DNA of 64,000 nucleotides from Symbiodinium natans (taxonomy: Eukaryota > Sar > Dinophyceae > Suessiales > Symbiodiniaceae): positions 225,001 to 289,000 of the forward strand of contig CAJNDS010002249.1 of the NCBI GenBank assembly GCA_905221605.1, read 5' to 3'. Under the pieces are notes generated by a model, which was not told where the DNA came from, did not search any database, and saw nothing but the letters and a program-made list of their open reading frames with translations. The translations under genes and the position numbers were made by a program. Below, in pieces: positions 50,623-60,356 of the stretch. Positions within the stretch are counted from its first letter, which is position 1. Each line of letters begins with the position of its first letter.

Positions 50623-50894
50623 CATACTCCCATATTCTGAGCCTTGAGAAGACAGGTTTGGGGTTTAGGGCTTCCTTTTGTACTATCTACTTTCATATGA
50701 GCCGAAACTACCTTGTTGGAGACCCTAAACTCTAAACCCGAAACCCTAAACCCTAAACCCGAAACCCTAAACCCTAAACCCTAAACCCCTCACACCTCAA
50801 ACTGTGCGTCATTTGGAGGTCCAAGTTGTCTTAAGGTCTCGGGGCGTCAGGGGCTGGAATTTGGAAGTGGGCTGCAGGTTTAGGGTAGAGGGCT

Positions 50895-50982
50895 TACCTG
50901 GAGTCTCTAATGTAGTCCCTTTTTGGTTAGTTACAGGGGATTCTAGAAAAACTACCCCCAAAAGGTACTACATAGGAGCCAT
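50895..50982 (+). mobile_element. A-family MITE copy, degraded right end
   Basis: TACCTGGAGTCTCTAATG-TA ... GGGGATTCTAGAAAAACTAC ... CTACATAGGAGCC. Confidence 0.8.
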
Positions 50983-51004
50983 AAAATCCACAGTCTGAAG
51001 GCCG

Positions 51005-51180
51005 AACTCTCTACTATTTTTGTAATGTGGTAACATAACAATATATGAATAGAATAGTAGAAATGTAAATAGAATGGAATAGTAAAACTATGCTAACAAG
51101 AATAAAGTTGAATAACAAATATTAATATAGCAACTGAATAAACATGTAGCGCTACAATCATACAGTCATATATTACTATT
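51005..51180. other. AT-rich island 4
   Basis: ATAGAATAGTAG/ATAATAT-rich, same vocabulary as 14020-14950 and 26590-27070. Confidence 0.65.
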
Positions 51181-51499
51181 ATCCTTGGACCGATACCACT
51201 GGGCCGCAGGCCGGTACTGAGAGCCCTTGCTGCCTGTGTGAGCTTGGAAGAGTATTCATTACAGTGGCATGGTTGTCCCAGAGCAGTTTCCTCACATGAT
51301 TGCAAGTGTGTGCATGTGGGCGCGGAGTGGGTGTGTACACATTTTCCGATTGGCCCGCTAATGCCAAGAAACACAGTGGTTCGAGTTTTTTTGCTGTTTT
51401 TTCTGTTAACAGCAAAGACAGAAAACACAAAACATTTTTTCGACTTTGAAAGCTGGAGGGAGACTCACGGAAACTGACAGCCTCCACCGCACCCCAGCC

Positions 51500-51595
51500 A
51501 CCCTAAACCCTAAACCCCTAAACCCTAAACCCTAAACCCTAAACCCTAAACCCTAAACCCTAAACCCTAAACCCTAAACCCTAAACCCTAAACCA
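51500..51595 (-). repeat. CCCTAAA array, 13 units
   Basis: Nearly perfect, before the island at 51606. Confidence 0.98.
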
Positions 51596-51605
51596 TCATC
51601 CTCAG

Positions 51606-51651
51606 GCGCCCAGCGTGAGGAGACCGTTGCAGCTCTCTCTTGCTTGCGGTG
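51606..51651 (+). CDS. Putative exon, frame ambiguous
   Basis: Acceptor ACCATCATCCTCAG, donor GCGGTG|GTGTCG. Two frames are credible: APSVRRPLQLSLACG (no lead) and, after two leading bases, AQREETVAALSCLRW. Confidence 0.3.
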
Positions 51652-51694
51652 GTGTCGCATGTGCTTTTTTCGAACCTACAGCTCCTGAAAGGGG

Positions 51695-51835
51695 AAATGT
51701 AAGGACCCCTATATGGGTAGTTCTCTAAATTAGGGTCCCTTTTTGGGTACGCATTATAAGGCGGCACCCTTTAAAAGGGATCCCAAAAAGGGACCCTAAT
51801 TTAGAAAACTACCCCTATATCATTCCCTTAAAGGG
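51695..51835 (+). mobile_element. E-family-like hairpin element
   Basis: TAAATTAGGGTCCCTTTTTG and CAAAAAGGGACCCTAATTTA are near-exact inverse complements about 55 bp apart, extending to about 30 bp per arm. Confidence 0.8.
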
Positions 51836-51897
51836 TATGTATAGGGTCCTGAACCAGCCAGTCGATCGTGGCGGCATCTCCGTAAGACCCTACAACT

Positions 51898-51998
51898 TAC
51901 CTAAAGGCTCCTATGTAGTACCTTTCTGAGGTTGTAGACTAGAACCCCCTCTAAGCAACCCCGAAAAGGAACTAGATTAATTAGAGCCTTGTCAGGCA
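51898..51998 (+). mobile_element. A-family MITE copy
   Basis: TACCTAAAGGCTCCTATGTA ... TAGACTAGAACCCC ... ATTAGAGCCTTGTCAGGC. Confidence 0.8.
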
Positions 51999-52380
51999 AA
52001 CCTTATAAAGCCTAAAAACATACCGGGGAGGGGCGTTCATTGCAAAGAGCTCATCGTGCTTAGACAGCTGTGCGCTGGCTGGCGTACTGAGATGCATTGT
52101 TTGTGTTCTGTTTGTGTTTGCGTAACCTTGGCTTGCAATATGTTCGCGGCAAGCGCCTTTCTGACTAAGATGGCCGGAAGCCCTAAGCCCGGATTTCAAC
52201 GAAAGGTCTAAACGCATCCTGAAGCATAAAATGCGACTTGAGACAGGATTCAGTTTTCTGGGCCTCCTGCGGAACTCCCTTCAGCCAGGCGCTGTTTGGT
52301 GCTGCGTGTTAAAGGCTGATTAAGCAGATTAAGTTTACCCTAAACCCTAAACCCTAAACCCTAAACCCTAAACAGTTTAG

Positions 52381-52445
52381 GGTGCAAGCTGCCAAAGGTG
52401 CGGGTTGAGACCTTGGGCTGTGTGGTGGAATCTAGCACACTTACG
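52381..52445 (+). CDS. Putative exon, Gly-start type
   Basis: Starts after AACAGTTTAG and ends TTACG|GTTTAGGG. After two leading bases it reads CKLPKVRVETLGCVVESS then TLT, 16/22 third positions G/C. C array upstream, G array downstream. Strand-like K-V-R-V-E pattern as in KLQLRV at 42528. Confidence 0.5.
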
Positions 52446-52861
52446 GTTTAGGGTTTAGGGTTTAGGGTTTTGGGTTTAGGGTTTGGGGTTTAGATGATTG
52501 TTTTCGGAGCTTTCGGAGACTTGGAACCCGAACCTTGCACTGTTGCGCTGGAGGGTAGACCTAAGCTACCCGAACTCGATGAAGCCAAACCCTAAACCCT
52601 AAACCCTAAACGCACCACGACGCCATAGACACCTAGACCTGCATCAGAAAGAAGATTGAATCTATACCTTCAATGATTGAGGTACATGTCCTGTCTTAAA
52701 GTGGATGTACGGGCCTGATTCTTAGCCTTAGAACATGCCGTGCTTGTGCTGACCCTTGCCCTCCCTCTCCCTGTCCGCTTTGAGCCACTCATCACCGCCA
52801 GCGCGACGCTGTTTGTTTTAAGGTCAAGGGTTCTGGGGATTTAGGGGGCGTTTAGGACCTT

Positions 52862-52957
52862 TACCCAAGGCCTCCTATGTAGTACCTTTTTGGGGTAGCA
52901 GTACTAGAGGCCGCCCAACATGTAACCCAAAAAGGAACTAGATGAGAGCCTTCAGGT
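52862..52957 (+). mobile_element. A-family MITE copy
   Basis: CCAAGGCCTCCTATGTAGTA ... GGGGTAGCAGTACTAGAGGC ... GATGAGAGCCTTCAGGTA. Confidence 0.8.
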
Positions 52958-52959
52958 AC

Positions 52960-53062
52960 ACCCTAAACCCGAAACCCTAAACTCTAAACCCTAAACCCCA
53001 AACCCTAAACACTAAACCCTAAACCCTAAACCCTCAACCCTAAACCCTAAACCCTAAACCCT
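52960..53062 (-). repeat. CCCTAAA array
   Basis: About 14 units with CCCGAAA, CCCCAAA and CCCTCAA variants, between an A-family MITE and an exon. Confidence 0.95.
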
Positions 53063-53069
53063 ACGTGAG

Positions 53070-53131
53070 GTTTGGAACTTGGCGGCATCGAAGCAGGCGC
53101 CTGGGAACATCCAGCCCCCATGGCTGCAAAG
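53070..53131 (+). CDS. Putative exon
   Basis: Acceptor CCTACGTGAG, donor CAAAG|GTAGGG. With no lead it reads WNLAASKQAPGNIQPPWLQ (15/20 third positions G/C), in phase after the exon ending at 52445. A two-base-lead frame (LELGGIEAGAWEHPAPMAAK) is the alternative. Confidence 0.4.
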
Positions 53132-53246
53132 GTAGGGCCTCGGGCTTATAATCCTAGGTTTAAGGTTTAGGGTTTAGGGTTTAGGGTTTATGGATTAAAG
53201 GATCCTGAAGCTGCCAGTTAGGGCCTCTGAGCTACCACTACAAGAC

Positions 53247-53280
53247 ACCTGGAGGCTCGAATGTTGTTCGTTTTGGGGGT
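53247..53280 (+). mobile_element. A-family MITE left end, cut by telomeric repeat
   Basis: ACACCTGGAGGCTCGAATGT then TTTTGGGGGTTAGGGG: the rest is absent. Confidence 0.6.
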
Positions 53281-53364
53281 TAGGGGTTTGGGGTTTAGGG
53301 TTTAGAGTTGAATTCGGGTTTAGGGTCTACAGGGCTTAGGGCTTAGGGTTTGGGGATGCTCCTG

Positions 53365-53440
53365 GCCTGAGGCTCGTGCACCGTGGGCGTGCGGCTTCCG
53401 GATCTGGGGCATTGGCCTGCGTCGATCCAGCCGCTTGGGC
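53365..53440 (+). CDS. Possible exon, GC-rich, frame ambiguous
   Basis: All three frames are open: SCTVGVRLPDLGHWP, ARAPWACGFRIWGIGL and GRAASGSGALACVDPAAW. Between G-strand arrays. CCTGC|GTCGAT is a possible donor. Confidence 0.25.
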
Positions 53441-53774
53441 GAAAGAAGGCTACAGTTGGGTTTAGGGTTTAGGGCTTAGAGCTTAGGGCTTAGGGCTTAG
53501 GGCGTAGGGTTCAGGGTTTAGGGTTTAGGGTTTAGGGCGTAGGGTTCAGGGTTTAGGGTGGAGGACCCTGGTGCCCTTGGCTAAGGGGGCTGTGGCCGGG
53601 CGCGGTTGAAGCCGAGCGCTCATCTTTGTCATAGTTGAGTTTAGGGTTTAGGGTTTAGGGTTTAGGATTTACATGTTTAAGGGTACTTAAGCCAAGCCCA
53701 CTATGGAATGTAAATGTAGTTTTTTTGATATTATCCCAACCACTAAGTAGTCACCGGGAATCCAGAAAAAAAAC

Positions 53775-53905
53775 ATATGAAACAGGGTTTATATTTCTGT
53801 TATTGGTGAGTGTATATAGGCGTCCGTTCATTATTGGTGAGTGCATATATTGGGTGTCCTTTTGGGGATACAAGAAATATAAACCCTTCTTCATATGTGA
53901 AAAGC
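53775..53905 (+). mobile_element. K-family repeat, copy 2, with internal duplication
   Basis: ATTGGTGAGTGTATATAGG and ATTGGTGAGTGCATATATTG are two half-copies; GGGGATACAAGAAATATAAA and CCCTTCTTCATATG match 27700-27800. Confidence 0.55.
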
Positions 53906-54040
53906 AAGAAATAAGTGAGCTAACAGACGAATACCGCGGGAATGCTAGTAAAGGAGAATGTCCTTCACAAAGTCACGCATCTGCTACATTCATATCTTCG
54001 TTCATACGCTAGATGAATTATAGGGGGCATACGACATCAG

Positions 54041-54391
54041 ATGACAGGTGCACTCAGTTATATGATCACCGTACATTTCGTTCTCATTACTATTGCCTTC
54101 ACATGTTATGTTTTTTCAACATTTTCTGGTGAGTTTTTCTTATCTTCACGCACCATTATCATGAACCGTTATCATGGTGGTTTGGGGAGAAACCTGCCGC
54201 AAGGCCACCGGCAAGATGGCCACGTGCGCCCACAGTGTGGAGGCTCCACACTCAACTTGTGCGGTTTTTTTGTCCCAGAGGGTGCACGTGCACTTCACGA
54301 ACTCATACTATGTGGGTTTTTTTTTCGGGTATCCAAGTCCATAAAAAAGTACGACATGTGTCCCCCTAGGTTTAGTTGCCCTAAACCCTAA
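54041..54391 (+). other. Open frame, no recognised protein
   Basis: A 116-codon frame with a hydrophobic first third (ITVHFVLITIAFTCYVF) and a Gly/His/Arg-rich centre. No codon bias, ends in telomeric sequence and contains poly-T. Probably not a gene. Confidence 0.2.
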
Positions 54392-54904
54392 ACCCTAAAC
54401 CCTAAACCCTAATACCCTAAACCCTAAACCCTAAACCCTGCTTGGATTTTGGATGCAAGCCAGAGGATCCAAAAGGTGACCACCAGGAGGGCTTTAGGAG
54501 TGAATGAACGACGCACGCTCGTTTCCGACGGGCCCACCGTTTTTTTTGTTTTGTTTTGTTCCCCCCCTAAACCCTAAATCCTAAACCCTAAACCCTAAAC
54601 CCTAAACCCAGTTGATGACAGTTTTTTTTTGTTTTGTTTTGTTACCCCCCCCCCCCTCCTCTTTGCCCATATTGTTATATTCCGGGCGTACATTAAACAA
54701 GCTCGTGCATTTAAAGCCCGTATTATAATATTTAGACTTGGAGATGCAGACAGAAGACTCATGCATCTAGCTCCAGCTCCAGCGGTTAGACTCTGAACCC
54801 TAAACCCTCAACCCTAAACCCCAAACCCTAAACCCTAAACCCTAAACCCTAAACCCTTTTGTTTCCGAGGTTCTAGGGCCTGGGCCACTCCAGGGTTTAG
54901 GGTT

Positions 54905-55035
54905 TAGGGGCAGCCGGGGCTTAAGCTGTTGAAGGTCTTCTTGCGGTGTCTTGGGCTTCCGGATGTTGGATCTCACCCTATGGTTCAGGGTTTAGGGTTA
55001 GAGTTTAGGGTTTAGGTTTAGGGTTAGAGTTTAGG
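54905..55035 (+). repeat. Sparse TTTAGGG units with TTAGAG variants
   Basis: GGTTTAGGGTTAGAGTTTAG repeated twice, a short higher-order unit. Confidence 0.8.
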
Positions 55036-55689
55036 GTTGGAGTCCTGCCAAGAACCCTCTAAGCCGCAAACGTTTAGCCCTAAACCTTTGCGAGCCAATG
55101 CGCGACGCAGGAGCACGTCAAGCAGGCACGAGGGGAAACCCTGGTATCGAGGTTTGGATTGGGGGGTCATGGACCCAAACCCTCGACTTTAAAGCATGAA
55201 GCTAGCCTAAAGCCTCAATTTAAGTCCCTGTACAGTAACCCAAGTATGGCTCCGGCCTGAACATTGGATACCCTCGACAGTGAACCCCAAACTGCCCTAA
55301 ACCGGGTTTGGGGTTTAGGCGGGTTTAGGGTTTAGGGTTTGGGGTTTGGGGTTTGGGGTTTAGGGTTTGGGGTTTCGGGTTTAGGGTTTAGGGATGTCCC
55401 TCGTAGTGGCGTTCCTCTCCTATTAGGGGGCACTTCATTAAGCGACTACTGGTTAGGGTTTAGGGTTTCGGGCTTCCTAGCTTCTGAGCCGCAGCGATCT
55501 TGTCCCAGAATGGTTTCGAGCTCGCAAACCCGTGTGGCTTTAAGCCGAGCGCTCTTCAAGCCTCTGAACCCCTGAACCATGGACCTCTAAGCCGGGAAAC
55601 CCCCCAAACCCCAGACCCCAGACCCCAAGCCCCAATCCCTAAACCAGAACCCTGAACACCTGAATCCGTGACCCACTGATGGTGTCCAG

Positions 55690-55749
55690 GTGTTTTCCAT
55701 GGACTACTTGGCCCCGCTCGTGGCGCAATGGACTGGCCAGACCACAAAT
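55690..55749 (+). CDS. Putative exon
   Basis: Acceptor GATGGTGTCCAG, donor CAAAT|GTGCTT, exactly 20 codons. Reads VFSMDYLAPLVAQWTGQTTN with 15/20 third positions G/C; the other frames are far less biased. G-strand units follow at 55758. Looks like a folded-protein segment; family unknown. Confidence 0.5.
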
Positions 55750-55872
55750 GTGCTTGCTTTAGGGTTTAGGGCATTAGGGTGGTTTAGGGGTTGTACAGCT
55801 GCAAACACTATAAACCCTAACACCTGAAACCTAAACCCTATAAAACCCAATAAACCCTGAAGCTGGGTGAAG

Positions 55873-55972
55873 CTGAGATGTTCCCCATTATACTAACAGT
55901 CCTGAATAGAGAGTGCCCCCTTTTATATTCCCTATCAAGGACTGCTGTTTGTGAAAAGGGGGAACATCCCAA
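55873..55972 (+). mobile_element. F-family repeat copy
   Basis: GATGTTCCCC ... ACTAACAGTCCTGAATAGAG ... CTATCAAGGACTGCTG ... AGGGGGAACATCCC. Inverted ends GATGTTCCCC/GGGGAACATC. Confidence 0.8.
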
Positions 55973-56039
55973 CCCTGAAGTCGTAGCCGTAGCCCCCTAA
56001 ACTCTAAATCCTAAACCCTAAATCCTAAACCCTAAACCC

Positions 56040-57010
56040 AGGGTTGCAGGGCTTGAATGGGCTTTGGGTTTGGAGGACACAGTTCGAGTCCGGGCAGAAC
56101 CTGCAGCAGGGCTCATGTGTCAGGGCCCACGCAAAGCCGCTCGTCCCGATAGTTTTGTTAGAATTCGTGTGGTGTGTGTTGGGGGTTAGTTTGCATTTAT
56201 ACGCGCGCAACCCAAGAGAATGTTGTTTCCTCTAAGATACATGCGTGTTCATTGCAAGAGAATATCGGACGGTGGGTGTTGTTTTGTCTTGGGTGATTGC
56301 TCCCTTGGGGTTTCCGGATTCCTTTCCAAGGTTCGCAATGCTAAACAGCAGTGCTGGTGGGAAGGTTATGCTTCGTCGTTGGGAGGGTGAAGGTCACACA
56401 TACATGGTTACATATGTTTTCCATTTCACAATGTTGAATTGTCTGAAGTCAATTTGTTTTCAAAGCTGTTTGTTTTACCTGAGTATCGGACAGAACCGAG
56501 GGAACAGCTAGCCGTGAGTCGATCGGAGTCAGCGCGGGTTTGAACACTGTTTGAACGCTATATTGTGTGCATATATACAAGTTAGTACACATACGCATAT
56601 TTATTTTTTATGTAGATATGTATGCATATTTATATTTATATTTTTGTAGATCTGTATGCATATTTATATTTATGTAGATATGTATGCAGAAGCTGCAGCC
56701 TTGTTAGCGGATGCCCTGACGTGTGTATGTAAGATGTGTATGCAAGTGGGTTATGACATACGTATTTGCGTATACGAATACTGCGATTACTGTCTTAATT
56801 ATGTCAACAACTGTGCATGCGTGCGCATGTGTGCTTGTATATGTTTGCTGTACGTACAATTTCTATGTGCAGTCTCGTTCCCGTATCCCATTCCAAAGAT
56901 TGTCAAGCTGTCCTTGTTATTGGTATTGTGGCGTCTTGCGGCAGCCATGGATCGGAAACGTAGATTAAACAAAAAAAACATGCCCCTTCGCCTCCCAATC
57001 ACACACAGCT
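56040..57010. other. Stretch without telomeric repeats
   Basis: About 970 bp of ordinary-looking DNA with several medium frames (to 120 codons at 56656) but no codon bias. TATATTTATA-like words at 56560-56680. May be intron interior or an unrelated insertion. Confidence 0.4.
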
Positions 57011-57328
57011 ACGTGTAAGCTTCTATAACCCCCCCAGACATGCAACTAGCCCCTAAACCCTAAACCCTAAACCCTAAACCCTAAACGCACCTTAGACCTA
57101 GAGAATTGCAATCCGAACAAGATCTGATATGCAGGGTAGTCTGAGGCGCTTGCCCCGTGCCATCGGGCTTCTGATCGTGCAAGGTGCATTGGGGTTTAGG
57201 GTTTGTAGGGTTAAGGGTCTTCCTGTGCTGAGGGAAAAACTGCAAACCCTAAACCCTAAACCCTAAACCCTATACCCTAAACCCTAAACCCTAAACCCCA
57301 AGAGTCTTGAGCCTTCTGGGTAGCCGAG

Positions 57329-57398
57329 GTATCTCCCAAACTTGGACATCAACTCGAACCTCGTGTCGTGTGGCACTGGGCAGGTGCCCATTGCGCCT
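57329..57398 (+). CDS. Putative exon, C-GTG type
   Basis: Acceptor GGTAGCCGAG, donor GCGCCT|GTACGA (alternatively GGGCAG|GTGCCC). After one leading base it reads YLPNLDINSNLVSCGTGQVP, with 13-14/16 third positions G/C in the core. Entry and exit phases match 9512 and 45442. Confidence 0.45.
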
Positions 57399-57589
57399 GT
57401 ACGACTTGGGCTTAGGGTTTCCCTGAACCCTAAACCCTAAACCCTAAACCCTAAACCCTAGGGTTTAGGGTTTAGGGTTTGGGGGCTGGGAAGCCATAGC
57501 CCCAAAACCCTGCGAATAGATTGATCAGGTTCCTCTTGACTCCCTGATCCCTCATTTTTGAGAGCCTTTGTCGGAAAGCCGCGGCGCAG

Positions 57590-57661
57590 GTTCTGAGCTC
57601 ATTTCTGTTCCGGCAAGACAGCACCTGCAACCATGTGGACTACTACCGCCCCTTAGCAACA
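57590..57661 (+). CDS. Putative exon
   Basis: Acceptor GCCGCGGCGCAG, donor GCAACA|GTTTGT, exactly 24 codons and in phase with 57398. Reads FLFRQDSTCNHVDYYRPLAT. C array downstream (57680-57765) with five TCCTAAA variants. Confidence 0.45.
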
Positions 57662-57675
57662 GTTTGTTGTGTGCC

Positions 57676-57766
57676 CGAACCCTAAACCCTAAACCCTAAA
57701 CCCTAAACCCTAAACCCTAAATCCTAAATCCTAAATCCTAAATCCTAAACCCTAAACCCTAAACCG
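57676..57766 (-). repeat. CCCTAAA array with TCCTAAA block
   Basis: Four consecutive ATCCTAA units in the middle: homogenised variant. Confidence 0.95.
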
Positions 57767-57995
57767 CTACCCTATTCCGTTGATGGGGTGTCGGGTGTGG
57801 GTGGAGGGTTTTGGTCGGCCCAGGCGGGGTTTTCAAATCGAATTGCAGACAGGGTCAGGACACTTTATGGCTTTAGGTTGTAGGGTTTAGGGGTTAGGCT
57901 GCAGGATTTAGGGTGTAGGGTTTAGGGTTTTGGGTTTATGTCTGGTTCAGGGCACAACACTTGCATATTTGCCTTCCGTTCACCACTTGATCGTT

Positions 57996-58012
57996 GGGGG
58001 GGGGGGGGGGGC
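57996..58012 (+). repeat. Poly-G tract
   Basis: About 17 G. Confidence 0.9.
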
Positions 58013-58179
58013 TTTTCGAAGCTAAAGATTGCAGCTTTATACAGGGTCTCTAGAGTTTTCGGAGGGCTGATGAGGGCGTGTCGGGGTAGGTTTAGGGTTT
58101 AGGCCGTAAAAACCCTGAACCGAGGTAGACAGAACCACCCTGAGAAACCTGTTGCCGTAGAGGAATGCGTGGCTCTGAG

Positions 58180-58286
58180 GCTACTTCTACACCTGCACCA
58201 CCATCATACCAGTCACGGGGATTGCATCCTGCTCACAGAAGTCGACGCGGTGCGTCGCCCACAGCAGCCCGGCAGCGAGGAAATGG
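58180..58286 (+). CDS. Putative Cys-rich exon, Gly-start type
   Basis: Acceptor GGCTCTGAG; ends AATGG|GTTTAGGG. After two leading bases it reads YFYTCTTIIPVTGIASCSQK then STRCVAHSSPAARKW, high G/C at third positions. TGC|GTCGCC is an alternative donor giving a Cys end as at 20702 and 32902. A second frame (CILLTEVDAVRRPQQPG) is also open. Confidence 0.4.
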
Positions 58287-58288
58287 GT

Positions 58289-58352
58289 TTAGGGTTTAGG
58301 GTTTAGGGTTTAGGTTCGAGGGTTTAGGGTTTAGGGTTTAGGGTTTAGGGTT
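58289..58352 (+). repeat. TTTAGGG array
   Basis: About nine units following the exon ending at 58286. Confidence 0.95.
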
Positions 58353-58424
58353 TTATTGTGGTCGAATCTCATAGGTAAGCTGTGGTGCTAGGATTTTGGG
58401 ATATGGGCACCTCGGTAGCTGTAG

Positions 58425-58545
58425 TATGGTCCCTTACTCTCTTCCAAGGGTTCTGATGTATGGGCCCTTGGGTTGTATAGGGTGCACAATGGATACATAG
58501 GGGTCCCATTTTAATACGGGCCCATACTAAGGGACAATGAAACTA
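58425..58545 (+). mobile_element. G-family repeat copy
   Basis: GTATGGTCCCTTACTCTC ... ATGTATGGGCCCTTGGGTT ... AATACGGGCCCATACTAAGG. Confidence 0.7.
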
Positions 58546-58743
58546 ACCAAAGAACCTGGTAATTCCTAGACAATCTACAGTTCAAGGCCTCCCCACCTGC
58601 AAGCTGCGCAGGGTTTTTTGTGTTCCATCTGCTTGCGTTCCCTCAAAAACTGAAAGTTATCAAGCTACGCAATGCGTTCCCCAGGAAAACGCCTTGCGTT
58701 CCCCAGGGAGTCCATATGTCATATCGATACCCCGACCTGCTAA

Positions 58744-58805
58744 ACCTAAACCCTAAACCCTAAACCCTAAACCCCAAACCCTAAACCCTAAACCCTAAAC
58801 CCTAA
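58744..58805 (-). repeat. CCCTAAA array
   Basis: Eight to nine units. Confidence 0.95.
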
Positions 58806-58974
58806 GCCTTCTGGGTTCCTTTGCCCTAAGGGTTCCTATGCAACTCAGCATTAGCCCCACATTGTTGGCTCTTTGGATAGCTTTTATTTCTCTACTTGGG
58901 TTTAAGAGCATGATGTTTAGGGTCTAGGGTTTAGGGTTTAGGGTGTTTCAGATGGTTTAGGGTAAGGGGTCAAC

Positions 58975-59083
58975 CTAGGTTGTCAGTATATTGTCACTAT
59001 GTGGGACAAACTATAAGGCTCAACCTACTGGTTCTTTGTAGGGCACCTGGTTCCCTCATTCCCTACTAAGAACCAGTATGCCA
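58975..59083 (+). mobile_element. D-family MITE, right part
   Basis: GGTTCCCTCATTCCCTACTA-AGAACCAGTA at the right; left end (CTACTGGTTCTTTGTAGGGC at 59025) close by. Confidence 0.6.
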
Positions 59084-59289
59084 CAGTTCAGGCTAACGTC
59101 CGCCCTAGACCCGAAACCCGAGGCCCTGAACGTACCATCTAGGGTTCGGGTTTAGGGTTTAGAGTTTAGGGTTTAGGGTTTGTGTGTAAGGTTTAGGGTT
59201 GGGTGCTTGTAGGGTTTGGGGTTTACGGTTTAGGGTTTCGGGCAACACGCACACACCCCCCAAGCCCGACATTCTCAGGCTTCATACTT

Positions 59290-59405
59290 GCTAGCCCACT
59301 GGTACCCTTTTCCCTTTTTCTTGGGTTTAGGGTTTAGGGTTCAGGGTTTAGGGTGTACCCTTTCCCCTTTTTTTGGTTCAAGGTTCCCTTCTACATGAAC
59401 CATAA
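59290..59405 (+). mobile_element. C-family MITE with telomeric insertion
   Basis: CTAGCCCACTGGTACCCTTT, three or four TTTAGGG units, then a repeated left arm GTGTACCCTTTCCCC and TTGGTTCAAGGTTCCC. Confidence 0.65.
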
Positions 59406-59406
59406 G

Positions 59407-59503
59407 CTACCTAGAGGCTCCAATGTGGTACCTTTTTGGGATAGTATACTCGAATCCTCTACAACAAACCCAAAAAAAGGGACTACATTGGAGACTCCAG
59501 GTA
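59407..59503 (+). mobile_element. A-family MITE copy
   Basis: TACCTAGAGGCTCCAATGTG ... GATAGTATACTCGAATCC ... CATTGGAGACTCCAGGTA. Confidence 0.85.
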
Positions 59504-59631
59504 GCTCCTCTGCAAACAGTGAAACTCCCAAGAGGCGCCCTAAACTCCCTGCAAATCCTTTAAGCCCAGCGCACGGTCAGCCCGATAGACCTCCAGAAGC
59601 CCCAGAAGCACCCTGAACCCCAAAACCCCTA

Positions 59632-59706
59632 AGCCCTAAACCCTAAACCCTAAACCCTAAACCCTAAACCCTAAACCCTAAACCCTAAACCCTAAACCCT
59701 AAACCC
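59632..59706 (-). repeat. CCCTAAA array, ten units
   Basis: Perfect; precedes the exon at 59723. Confidence 0.98.
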
Positions 59707-59722
59707 GAGCAGCCTCCTTCAG

Positions 59723-59793
59723 GCAAAGCCGATCCCCACGTCTGGGAGCTCGATCGCCACGATGTCGGCGCTCACTGTGAAGCAGGAGCCGGG
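59723..59793 (+). CDS. Putative exon, strong codon bias
   Basis: Acceptor GCCTCCTTCAG, end CCGGG|GTTTAGGG. From the first base it reads AKPIPTSGSSIATMSALTVK then QEP, 20 of 23 codons ending in G/C. C array upstream, mixed TTTAGGG/CTTAGGG array downstream. Function unknown. Confidence 0.5.
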
Positions 59794-59892
59794 GTTTAGG
59801 GTTTAGGGCTTAGGGTTTAGGGTTTAGGGCTCAGGGTTCAGGGTCTAGGGCTCAGGGTTTAGGGTTTAGGGCTTAGGGTTTAGGGCTTAGGG
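59794..59892 (+). repeat. TTTAGGG/CTTAGGG/CTCAGGG array
   Basis: About 13 mixed units starting at the donor of the exon. Confidence 0.95.
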
Positions 59893-60285
59893 GCTCAAAA
59901 GACGTCCGGAAGGCGCGGATCTAGGGCTATAAAGGTGCTTTGGCAAGTTGCAGCCCTGAAGCCCAATTATTAGTCTTTACGGTTTTGGGGGTTCAGGGTT
60001 CTCTCACTGCGTTTACGAGGATCATATGTAGGAATATCCTGAAGCCCATGTCCCCGAAGCCCTGTACGATTTGTTGTTTTCCCTGGGTTTCGGGGTTCGG
60101 GCTTAGGGCTTAGGGCTCAGGGCTCGGGGTGCCCTTACTGGGGTTTAATAGAGGATCATTTTCAGGAATCTGTTTCACAGGGCTGTCAGGGCCATACCAG
60201 GGATGGCTCCCAAGATTGTTTGGTGTTGAAGCGTTGGTGATAGCTCTCACTATTCTACGGTTTGCTAAAGAACCCCAATAGAATA

Positions 60286-60356
60286 AAACATGATGATCCC
60301 TATATTACCTTCAATAAGGAAGAATATTTTTTGGGGGTTCTTAAGCAATTAGTTGT
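60286..60356 (+). mobile_element. J-family repeat, copy 2
   Basis: ATGATCCCTATATTACCTTC, AGGAAGAATATTTTTTGGGG, TTCTTAAGCAATTAG. Confidence 0.55.

Noticed and set aside
53725-54012. 95-codon gene
   Set aside because: Overlaps the K-family repeat; composition and frame not coding-like.
56085-56110. tRNA T-loop-like GTTCGAGTCC
   Set aside because: No matching acceptor stem or A box upstream.
56656-57018. 120-codon Cys/Tyr-rich protein
   Set aside because: Begins in repeated TATTTATATTTATGTAG words; no codon bias or splice sites.
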